Source: Moraxellaceae bacterium (GTDB lineage Bacteria > Pseudomonadota > Gammaproteobacteria > Burkholderiales > Rhodocyclaceae). Taken from it: a stretch of DNA of 64,000 nucleotides. Under the pieces are notes generated by a model. That model was not told the DNA's origin. It was given only the letters and a program-made list of their open reading frames with translations, and did not search any database. The DNA lies in the NCBI GenBank assembly GCA_031119205.1, contig JAVHYF010000002.1:74623-138622 (forward strand), written 5' to 3'. Positions 30,378 through 37,931 of the stretch are shown here, one piece after another. Position numbers and translations under genes: made by a program. The first letter of the stretch is position 1; each line of letters starts with the position of its first letter.

Positions 30378-30806
30378 TTGAAGGCCTTGCGGCGGTTTCT
30401 GGGCGGTGCAGGTAGTGACGCGGCGGCGGACAAGGCCGGCACGGGCAGCCGCGGTGCGGCGGCCGAGCAACTCGCGGCGGATTACCTCGTCGCGCGCGGC
30501 GCCCGCATTATCGCCCGCAACGTGCGCTGCCGCGGCGGCGAAGTGGATCTCGTCGCCGAACTCGACGGCCCCCGGAACAGCACCCTGCTCTTCGTAGAGG
30601 TGCGCCTGCGCGGCAATGCGCGCTTCGGCGGCGCAGCGGCCAGCATCACCCAAGCCAAGCAGGCGCGCATCATCCTCGCCGCGCAACACTGGCTGGCCGG
30701 CGACGGCAGCCGCTACGCCAACCATCCCTGCCGCTTCGACGCGATCCTGCTGGACCGTCTCGACAAGGACGCCATTGAATGGCTGCCCGGCGCTTTTTCC
30801 GCATAA
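30378..30806 (+). CDS. yraN: YraN family (UPF0102) putative endonuclease-fold protein
   Basis: This 142-residue protein has the restriction-endonuclease-like YraN core: RGAAAEQLAADYLVARG, then GGEVDLVAEL and LLFVEVRLR, with the Glu-Asp-Glu/x-Arg arrangement expected of Holliday-junction-resolvase-like folds. No in-frame ATG precedes the core, so TTG 30378 with GAAGGGAAAA upstream is the best start. The role is unknown; it is linked to rsmI in many genomes. Its end overlaps the next gene by 28 bases. Confidence 0.88.
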   Translation: MKALRRFLGGAGSDAAADKAGTGSRGAAAEQLAADYLVARGARIIARNVRCRGGEVDLVAELDGPRNSTLLFVEVRLRGNARFGGAAASITQAKQARIILAAQHWLAGDGSRYANHPCRFDAILLDRLDKDAIEWLPGAFSA

Positions 30807-31174
30807 GCCTCCTCGGCTTGGCACTGCTGGCGCTGACTACCAGCCCCCAGGCCGAGCCCCGCCACGCCCTCATCCAGCGCGCGCCGCTAGCCGGCTTCAC
30901 GTATCACGCCGGCCCGGCCCTGTGGCCGCAACTGCAGGAAGGTGACATGCTGGAACTGGCGCTGGAACGGGACAACCGCCACGACACGCAAGCCGTGCTG
31001 GTGCTGTGGCAGGGCCACAAGCTGGGCTACCTGCCGGCGGTGGAAAACGGTGCCGTGGCCCGCGCGCTGGCGGCCGGCACACCGCTTACCGCGCGCATCG
31101 GTCGCCTGCGCCAGCACGCCAACCCGCGCGAGCGGGTACTGGTCGAAGTGCTGAGGCCACTCCCCGCCCCCTGA
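30779..31174 (+). CDS. HIRAN domain protein with signal peptide
   Basis: This 131-residue protein has an N-terminal signal (FFRISLLGLALLALTTSPQA) and then a HIRAN domain, seen in LQEGDMLELALERDNRHDTQAVLVLWQGHKLGYLP. HIRAN domains of eukaryotic helicases bind DNA ends. The role of small exported bacterial versions is not established. It overlaps yraN by 28 bases, suggesting translational coupling. Confidence 0.8.
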   Translation: MAARRFFRISLLGLALLALTTSPQAEPRHALIQRAPLAGFTYHAGPALWPQLQEGDMLELALERDNRHDTQAVLVLWQGHKLGYLPAVENGAVARALAAGTPLTARIGRLRQHANPRERVLVEVLRPLPAP

Positions 31175-31352
31175 GCAGGGTCAATGTCAGGGCTAGCCCG
31201 GATAGGCTAAAATCCCCTGCTCGGCTGGCTCCGCAATCCGCGCGGTCAAGAAAAAAGCCAGCTGACCGGATTCCACACCAACCAGCCAGGTTCAAACCGG
31301 ACCCACCGCACCCCCTCGGCGGGTTCAAGTTCAACACGGGAGAGTCAAGAGC

Positions 31353-32126
31353 ATGAGCAATCCGTTCGATCTGTCGGGCAAGGTCGCCCTCATCACCGGT
31401 GGCGCCCAGGGCATCGGTGCCGCCATCGCCGCCAAGGTCGCTGAAGCCGGCGCCAGCGTCATCTGCGCCGACTTCGCGCCGATGGCCGCCGAATCCACCG
31501 CCGCCATGGACGCGGCTGTTGCCAAGACCGGCGCCAAGTGGTGGTACCTGAAGGCCAACCTGACCGAGAAGGGTGCGCCTGCCCGCGTGATCGACGAAGC
31601 CGTGAAGCTGGCTGGCAAGGTCGACCTGCTGGGCAACGTGGCCGGCACCATCCGCCGTGCCCCGTTCCTGGAGCACACCGAAGAAGACTTCGACTTCGTC
31701 ATGCAGATCAACCTGTATGCACCGATGTACCTGTCGCAAGCCTTCTGCCGCCACGTCGTGGGCCGCAACGGCAAGGGCAAGATCATCAACATCTGCTCGA
31801 TGCTGTCCTACCAGGGCGGCATCCTGGTGCCGGGCTACACCGCATCCAAGCACGGCATCGCCGGCATCACCAAGCTGATCGCCAACGAAATGGGCACCAA
31901 GGGCATCAACTGCAACGGCATCGCCCCGGGCTACATCGCCACCGCCAACACCGCGCCGATCCGCGCCGATGCTGACCGCAACAAGGCCATCCTGGACCGC
32001 ATCCCGCTGGGTCGCTGGGGCGAGCCGGAAGATCTGGCCGGCACCGCCGTGTTCCTGTTCGCCGAGGCTTCCGACTACCTGAACGGCACCGTCGTGAACG
32101 TGGACGGCGGCTGGCAGGCTCGCTGA
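31353..32126 (+). CDS. kduD: 2-dehydro-3-deoxy-D-gluconate 5-dehydrogenase KduD
   Basis: This 257-residue short-chain dehydrogenase has the cofactor motif TGGAQGIG at residues 15-22, the NVAG motif, and the catalytic Tyr162 and Lys166 in GYTASKHG. KduD (and the equivalent DhuD) reduces 3-deoxy-D-glycero-2,5-hexodiulosonate with NADH to 2-keto-3-deoxygluconate, the step after KduI or DhuI. Those isomerase genes lie 3-4 kb upstream on the other strand, separated by rsmI-yraN. It has its own 178-base leader and a terminator. Confidence 0.88.
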   Translation: MSNPFDLSGKVALITGGAQGIGAAIAAKVAEAGASVICADFAPMAAESTAAMDAAVAKTGAKWWYLKANLTEKGAPARVIDEAVKLAGKVDLLGNVAGTIRRAPFLEHTEEDFDFVMQINLYAPMYLSQAFCRHVVGRNGKGKIINICSMLSYQGGILVPGYTASKHGIAGITKLIANEMGTKGINCNGIAPGYIATANTAPIRADADRNKAILDRIPLGRWGEPEDLAGTAVFLFAEASDYLNGTVVNVDGGWQAR

Positions 32127-32152
32127 TCGTTCCTCACGATCGGAAATACGAA

Positions 32153-32176
32153 GGGCCGCGCAAGCGGCCCTTTTTC
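32153..32176 (+). terminator. Intrinsic terminator after kduD
   Basis: GGGCCGC (32153-32159) and GCGGCCC (32164-32170) with a GCAA loop, followed by TTTTTC. Confidence 0.8.
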
Positions 32177-32197
32177 ATTGGCTGATGATCCGCTGCA

Positions 32198-33145
32198 CTA
32201 CAGACTGGCCCACAGATGCGCCGCCACCAGCGAACGCCAGGGCGAGAATTGCTGCAACCAGGCCTCCGTCTCGCCAATAGCGGGCTTTTCGTTCCGCTGC
32301 AGCAGATGCTGCAGCGCCTTGCGCAGCGCCACATCGCCATGCAGGGACGCATCGGCACAGGCGAAGCCACGCAGCAGGCAGTAATTGACGGTCCATGGGC
32401 CGATGCCGCGCACACCCAGCAGGTGCTCGCGGATGTTCTCCGCCGGCAGGCCCTGCTGCTGCCAACTATCCAGCGGCAAGTCACCGCTCGCCACCCGCGC
32501 GGCCACGTCGACCAGCGTCGCCGCCTTGGCGGTGGAAAACCCCACGGCGCGCAGATCGTCGCTGTGCAAGGCGGCCACGTCCTGTGCCGACGGATAGCAA
32601 TAGCGCTGCGCGTCCAGTGGCCGACCGGCGAGGCGGATCAGCTTGCGGCGCAGGGAGATCGCCACGGCCAGACTGATCTGCTGTCCGGTGATGGCCCAGC
32701 TCAGCGCCTCGAAAGGCGTCGCGCATTGCGGGATGCGCAGGCCGGGACGCTGCGCGACCAGTGCCGTCAGGCGTGCGTCATGAGCCACCGCACGAACGAA
32801 AGCCGGCACGTCCAGTTGCAGGCCCAGCAGGCCACGCGCGACGTCCATCAAGGCGGCAGGGTCATCCACCGCAGGCGTGACACTGGCGTCGCACAAGGCC
32901 TCGCCTACGCCGTCCTCCGTTCGCAAACGGATCGCCAGATGCACTGCGGCACCGCGCCAGACGAAGGCCTTGTGCAGGCCGTCCGGCATCACCTGCTCGG
33001 CCACGCTTTCGACATCGCGGCCATGGAAGCTGTGGGCATCGTCGAAGCGGTAAGCCTCGGGCAACGACATGCGCCATGCGAGCACCTGCCCGCCGGGCAG
33101 CGTGTCGATATGGATTGCGTTGTTGCTGCGGGCGTCGTCGGTCAT
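32198..33145 (-). CDS. alkA: DNA-3-methyladenine glycosylase II (AlkA)
   Basis: This 315-residue protein removes alkylated purines. The AlkA N-terminal domain is followed by a helix-hairpin-helix with LLGVRGIGPWTVNYCLLRGF, and the downstream Asp in HGDVALRKAL sits where the catalytic aspartate is expected. ATG 33145 overlaps the ada stop by four bases (ATGA), so the two are translationally coupled in an adaptive-response operon with ada first. Confidence 0.92.
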   Translation of the reverse strand: MTDDARSNNAIHIDTLPGGQVLAWRMSLPEAYRFDDAHSFHGRDVESVAEQVMPDGLHKAFVWRGAAVHLAIRLRTEDGVGEALCDASVTPAVDDPAALMDVARGLLGLQLDVPAFVRAVAHDARLTALVAQRPGLRIPQCATPFEALSWAITGQQISLAVAISLRRKLIRLAGRPLDAQRYCYPSAQDVAALHSDDLRAVGFSTAKAATLVDVAARVASGDLPLDSWQQQGLPAENIREHLLGVRGIGPWTVNYCLLRGFACADASLHGDVALRKALQHLLQRNEKPAIGETEAWLQQFSPWRSLVAAHLWASL

Positions 33146-34266
33146 TCGTCCTCGTCTTGCTGCGGGTTCGCGGCCGCCTCACGCCGCAGCAATTCTGCCT
33201 TGCGGCTGAGGCCCCAACGGTAGCCCGCCAGTTGGCCGTCCTGCCGCAACACGCGATGACAGGGCACCAGCACCGCCACCTCATTGGTGGCGCAGGCCCG
33301 TGCCACCGCGCGCACCGCCTGCGGCTTGCCCAACCGCTCCGCCAGCTCCGTGTAGCTCAAGGTGGTGCCCAAGGGAATCTGCTGCAGCGCCCGCCACACT
33401 TGTTGCTGGAAGGCCGTGCCGCGCACGTCCAGCGGCAGGGCTGCGGCCTGCGCGGGCTCGGATAGATGCTGCAGTATCTGCTGCACCCAGGCGGCGAACT
33501 GCGCGTCACCCTCCACCAGATTTGCTGCACGGTAACGCTGCCCCAAACCCTGCAGCAAAGCCTCGGCGGAATCGCCGAACTCCACCGCGCAGACACCGCG
33601 TGCGGTCGCCGCCACCAGCATCGGACCGAGCGGGCTGTCCACCATAGCGTGACGGATCGTCTCGCCCGGTGCACCACGCCGCGCGAGTGCCGGCGCCATG
33701 CCCAGCAAACCGGCGGCGCCTTCATAGAAACGGCTCGGCGCATTGAAGCCCGCGGCATACAGCGCATCGGTGACGCTGGCGGTCTCGCCCAGTACCTGTG
33801 CGACCCGCTGCGCGCGCAGCGCACGACCATAGGCATGCGGCGTCATGCCGACGGCTTGCTTGAAGACACGGTGAAAGTGGTAGCGGCTCAGGCCAGCCTG
33901 CTGCGCAAGCTCGTCCAGCGAAGGCGACACCTCGCTGGCAGCAAGTGCCTCGCAGGCACGCAACACCAGCGCGCGGTGCCGCGCCTGCAAGGAATCACCA
34001 TCCGGATCGCAGCGCTTGCAGGCGCGGAAGCCTGCTGCGCGGGCTGCGCCGCAATCGTCGAAAAACCGGACGTTGTCGCGCAAGGGACGCCGCGCCGGGC
34101 AGGACGGCCGGCAGTAGATACCGGTGCTACGCACGGCGAATACGAAGCTGTCGTTCTGCGCCCGCTCACAGACCGCGCGCCAGCGCGCCTCGTCGCCTTG
34201 CGAGGGGGCGACTGTGGCGGCGGAGGACGGCGAAGACCTGACGGGGTTATTCATGGGCTGGAACAT
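33142..34266 (-). CDS. ada: Ada: bifunctional methyltransferase and adaptive-response activator
   Basis: This 374-residue protein has the three Ada parts. The N-terminal zinc domain has Cys52, Cys56, Cys83 and Cys86 with the same spacing as E. coli Cys38/42/69/72; Cys52 would accept methyl from phosphotriesters. An AraC-type helix-turn-helix follows (LDELAQQAGLSRYHFHRVFKQAVG). The C-terminal O6-methylguanine domain has acceptor Cys336 in VPCHRVL. It repairs DNA and activates its own operon, which includes alkA. Confidence 0.95.
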   Translation of the reverse strand: MFQPMNNPVRSSPSSAATVAPSQGDEARWRAVCERAQNDSFVFAVRSTGIYCRPSCPARRPLRDNVRFFDDCGAARAAGFRACKRCDPDGDSLQARHRALVLRACEALAASEVSPSLDELAQQAGLSRYHFHRVFKQAVGMTPHAYGRALRAQRVAQVLGETASVTDALYAAGFNAPSRFYEGAAGLLGMAPALARRGAPGETIRHAMVDSPLGPMLVAATARGVCAVEFGDSAEALLQGLGQRYRAANLVEGDAQFAAWVQQILQHLSEPAQAAALPLDVRGTAFQQQVWRALQQIPLGTTLSYTELAERLGKPQAVRAVARACATNEVAVLVPCHRVLRQDGQLAGYRWGLSRKAELLRREAAANPQQDEDE

Positions 34267-34349
34267 TGCAGCACTCCTTTGACGGTGTGTGCAATGTGCG
34301 CCACCGCGGACCGGCTCGCAGCCCGCGGCTTGCTTTCAAACTCGAAGCG

Positions 34350-35042
34350 TCATAACAGCAGTGCTCGCAGCGCCTGCATATCGGTCACGGTCTGATGCTG
34401 ACCATAGTCGGGAGCCTCCCGGCTACTGGATACGAGCACCCCGGCCATCCCGGCCGCGCGCGCGGCCTGCATATCTTTCTCTTCGTTGCCTACGTAGCAG
34501 GCGCGTGCCGGAGCTCCGGCCTCCCGCCAGAGGCGCCGCAGCCCTTCTCCCGAAGGTTTCCGAACCCCCAGATCACAGGACGATGCAACCCGGTCGAAGA
34601 GAGGTGAAAGCTCGCGTAGATCCTCCACCAGCATCGTCGCAGGCATGCCGTACGGAACATCGGAAAGCGCAACAATGTACGCCCCTGCTTGCTTCAGGCT
34701 GACGAGCAGGTCATGAGCTCCGGGCGCAATAGCGCTGCGTCTGCTGAAGTATCCGAAGAAGCCCCGCTCGAACGCGGCATGTGGCACAGCGAACAAGGCG
34801 GCAAGCTTGCGCGTGACTTCCCCCGCCTCGATTTCGAACGTGCGGGGATTGCGGCGGGTGTTATAGAACTGAAGGATCTCGAGCGCTGCTGCCAGAGCCT
34901 GCGGGTCAATCTCAGCGTCACTCACAGCCAGAGCATGGCCAAGCGCAAATCGATAGTGCGCCGACCAATCCAGCGCCACGCCCTCGTAGTGGACCAATGT
35001 CTCGCCAACATCGAACGCAACGAACAAGGGCGGCACTGTCAC
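34350..35042 (-). CDS. HAD family hydrolase
   Basis: This 230-residue haloacid-dehalogenase-like protein has motif I FVAFDVGETL with nucleophile Asp11. The usual second Asp (D+2) is Gly13, as also occurs in some dehalogenase-type members, so phosphatase activity is uncertain. Motif III/IV (VRKPSGEGLRRL, ACYVGNEEKDMQAARAAGM) are present. It has a GTG start at 35042, four bases after the lapD stop, and is probably co-transcribed with lapD. Substrate unknown. Confidence 0.8.
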   Translation of the reverse strand: MTVPPLFVAFDVGETLVHYEGVALDWSAHYRFALGHALAVSDAEIDPQALAAALEILQFYNTRRNPRTFEIEAGEVTRKLAALFAVPHAAFERGFFGYFSRRSAIAPGAHDLLVSLKQAGAYIVALSDVPYGMPATMLVEDLRELSPLFDRVASSCDLGVRKPSGEGLRRLWREAGAPARACYVGNEEKDMQAARAAGMAGVLVSSSREAPDYGQHQTVTDMQALRALLL

Positions 35043-35046
35043 AAGC

Positions 35047-36984
35047 TCAGCCGGCCTTGCGCGTCACCGCCGGGCCGGTGAGGCCGGCGACGCCCAGCTT
35101 GCCCAGGGTCTGCCACTCGCCTTCGGTGACGACGCGCTCGGCAATCACACTGATGTCCAGGCTGCGCGCCACATCCACGGCGGCCTTCACGAAGCGCTGG
35201 TTGCCGTCATTCACGTCGATGCCGGCGACGAAGCCACCATCCAGCTTCAGGTAGTCGACACTCAGCGCGTACAGCTGCGGCATGGCGGCGAAGTGGCGGC
35301 CGAAGTGCTCGATGCCCAGCTTGCAGTGGTGGCCAGCGAGCACGCGCGACAGCGCAGCGATGGACTCCACGCCGTGGGCATCGCCCAGACCACGCTCGCT
35401 GACTTCGAACCACAGACGGCTGGCACGCGGGCCGGCGAAGACCAACAGGTCCTTCATCGACACGAGGAAGGCGTCCTTCTCCAGCGACAGCGGCGACAGG
35501 TTCACCGCCATGTCGCCGGCGTTGCGCTCCAGCCAGGCGATGGCCAGTTCGATGGCCAGCAGGTCGAGCTGGCCGGTGAGGCCGAAGCGGCTGGCTGCCG
35601 GCATGAACTGGCCGGCCGACATCAGCTTGCCGTCCTCGCCCTTCAAGCGCAGCATCGCCTCCTGGTGCAGCGACGTGCCATCGGTGCGGACCACCGGGTA
35701 AGTCGCCAGCTCGAAGCTGCGACTCTCGATGGCACGGTCGATCAATGCACGCCAGGCGAGCGCTCCGCCACTGACCTGCGCGCCGGCAGCCGGGCCGCCA
35801 CCGGCCAGTGGCACCGGCAGGGTTTCGGCACTCATCAGCGCGGCATCCGCGCGGGACAGGACATCGGCCACCGGCTCGCCGCTGCGGAAGGTGGTCCAGC
35901 CCACGGCCACCACCGGCTTGCGGTCGGTGAATTCACGGCGGTGCAGATCGTCCATCGCGTCCAGCAACTTGCGGGCGATGTGCTCGGCGTTGGCCGGGTC
36001 ACCATCCTCCAGCAGCAGGGCGAAGTCGGCGCCGTTCAGGCGCGCGGCGACGGAATCGGGATAGCTGCGGGCGGCCTCGCCCAGTTCCTGCCCGCAGGCC
36101 TTGATGAGGGCGTCGGTGCGCTCGCGGCCAAGGCGGCGGTTCACGCCAGCGAGGTCGAGAATACGCAGCATGAGGATGGTGCCGCCATTGGTGTCACCTT
36201 CATCCACCAGCGCCTCGCGCAGGCGGCCCATCACGTAGTTGCGGTTGGGCAGCTCGGTCAGGCTGTCGCGGTTGGCGTCGTCGCGCAGCTGGTCGATGCG
36301 CGCGGCCTGCTCTGCGAACATCGCCTGCACGCGCGCCACCATGGCGTTCATGGCGCGCACGACGATGCGCAGTTCCTTCACGTCCGGCTCGGGCAGCGAC
36401 ACGAAACGACGCTCGCCGATGGCCTCGGCCTGCTGGACGATGTCGGTCAGCGGACGCTTCACCCAGCGCAGCAGCAGCGTGACCAGCCCGCCCAGCAGCA
36501 GGCCGATGAGGGCCAGCATGCCGGCCGTCTGCAGGGAGCCCTTCCACAGGGCCGAATACGCGAAGCGCTTGTTTGCCAGCACGCTGACCACGCCGGCCTG
36601 CTTCCAGCCGTCGGACACCAGCGCATTGCCGGCACGCGCCTGCAGCGGCACCAGCGACACGAACCAGCCGGGCGCATCCGGCACCGGCTGGCGGTTGGTA
36701 CGTTCCACCAGCACCTTGCCGTCCACGTCGCGATAGACGATGGATTCGAAATGACCAGAATCGAACAGCGCGCTGACCAGCAATTCGGTCATCGCAGCGT
36801 CCTTGCTCTGCTGGGACATGGACAGCGCCAGCGAAGCCGCGCTGTCGTTGGCCTGGGCGTAAAGCTGCTGCTCCAGGTAATTGCGTGCCGACAATGTACT
36901 GACGACCAGATTGCCGACGAGCGCAAGGCTCATCGCGGCCAGTACGGCCAGCCAGAGGCGGGTCAGCAGTGACATTCGGGACAT
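35047..36984 (-). CDS. lapD: LapD-type c-di-GMP receptor (degenerate GGDEF-EAL)
   Basis: This 645-residue inner-membrane protein has an N-terminal membrane segment, a periplasmic LapD/MoxY-like domain (about 30-150), a second membrane segment, HAMP, and GGDEF and EAL domains. GGDEF reads NGADF and EAL reads EAM, so both are likely non-catalytic, as in LapD, which binds c-di-GMP in the EAL domain and sequesters the periplasmic protease LapG. lapG is upstream at 37066, same strand. ATG 36984 has GGAG at ideal spacing; the GTG 12 bases upstream is less likely. Confidence 0.88.
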   Translation of the reverse strand: MSRMSLLTRLWLAVLAAMSLALVGNLVVSTLSARNYLEQQLYAQANDSAASLALSMSQQSKDAAMTELLVSALFDSGHFESIVYRDVDGKVLVERTNRQPVPDAPGWFVSLVPLQARAGNALVSDGWKQAGVVSVLANKRFAYSALWKGSLQTAGMLALIGLLLGGLVTLLLRWVKRPLTDIVQQAEAIGERRFVSLPEPDVKELRIVVRAMNAMVARVQAMFAEQAARIDQLRDDANRDSLTELPNRNYVMGRLREALVDEGDTNGGTILMLRILDLAGVNRRLGRERTDALIKACGQELGEAARSYPDSVAARLNGADFALLLEDGDPANAEHIARKLLDAMDDLHRREFTDRKPVVAVGWTTFRSGEPVADVLSRADAALMSAETLPVPLAGGGPAAGAQVSGGALAWRALIDRAIESRSFELATYPVVRTDGTSLHQEAMLRLKGEDGKLMSAGQFMPAASRFGLTGQLDLLAIELAIAWLERNAGDMAVNLSPLSLEKDAFLVSMKDLLVFAGPRASRLWFEVSERGLGDAHGVESIAALSRVLAGHHCKLGIEHFGRHFAAMPQLYALSVDYLKLDGGFVAGIDVNDGNQRFVKAAVDVARSLDISVIAERVVTEGEWQTLGKLGVAGLTGPAVTRKAG

Positions 36985-37065
36985 TTTCTTCTCCACGCCG
37001 GAATGCGCGATATTTTCATTTCAAACAGAATCATGAATTACAGCTCGCATTTCTCTGCATTCTAA

Positions 37066-37728
37066 TTATTTCAACGGCTCGTAACCTTCTGTTTTCATCC
37101 GCAACAGGAGGTCCGTCCAGCGTGCCAGACGGTCAACCGAACTGGTGGGCCTTGCCGCACCGGCCATGAACACACCATCGCTATTGAAACTGAATACCGG
37201 GGAAAGATCCGGCCTGCGCGAGGCCGGACGGATATCGCTGATCAGATTGTCCAGCACAAGAGGCTCTGCGGTCGGGCTGGCGTAATAGCTCAGCACCATG
37301 TGCGCCTGGGTAATGCCGCTGTCCGGCGCGCCGATGCGGGCACGCACATAGGTGAATCTCAGTTGATTCGCCGGAACGCCCAGTTCGACCAGACTGAAAT
37401 ACTTGGCGATCGTGAAATCCTCGCAATCCCCGGCCGCACGGCCTATGGTTTCGAGCGGGGTGGCCCAGTAATCCACCTGACTCCACACTACGGTGTCGTC
37501 GGAGAAACGGATACGCCGATTGAAAAAATCATTAACGCGGCGCAACTTCTCGGCATCGGTCTGGCCACTGCCTTGCGCTACCATTTCCCGCCAGTTGCGG
37601 TACAGGACTTGCGGCTCGTTGCCGTAACGCGTGGTCAGCGTCCGCAACATGCGATCGGCATCCTGGGCGCCTGCAATCAGGACACCCAGGAGAGCGACCA
37701 GGCCGACGAGCCGGGCCCGCATCCGCAT
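37066..37728 (-). CDS. lapG: LapG-type periplasmic cysteine protease
   Basis: This 220-residue bacterial transglutaminase-like protease of the DUF920 family has an N-terminal export signal and the catalytic triad Cys102 (GDCEDFTIAKYF), His143 (QAHMVL) and Asp160 (LVLDN). LapG cleaves the N-terminus of large surface adhesins when c-di-GMP is low. lapD follows and a TolC-like gene is divergent, as in lap loci. The adhesin gene itself is not in the window. Confidence 0.92.
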   Translation of the reverse strand: MRMRARLVGLVALLGVLIAGAQDADRMLRTLTTRYGNEPQVLYRNWREMVAQGSGQTDAEKLRRVNDFFNRRIRFSDDTVVWSQVDYWATPLETIGRAAGDCEDFTIAKYFSLVELGVPANQLRFTYVRARIGAPDSGITQAHMVLSYYASPTAEPLVLDNLISDIRPASRRPDLSPVFSFNSDGVFMAGAARPTSSVDRLARWTDLLLRMKTEGYEPLK

Positions 37729-37931
37729 CAGCCAGCGCGCCCTGCAGGTTGTCGGCCTGCGTCATCCGCCACGCGGGAACCGAAATTTGACAAAGGCGAT
37801 CGAAAATAGATCGCTAAACTGCCAGCCAGTTTGCCGATAGTGGTATCAATGGTATTGACCCCGACTCGGCCCTGCCCGGAGCGTGCCGTTAAACGCCAGG
37901 GCAGGTATGAAATATCTCGCGGAGTAATCGT

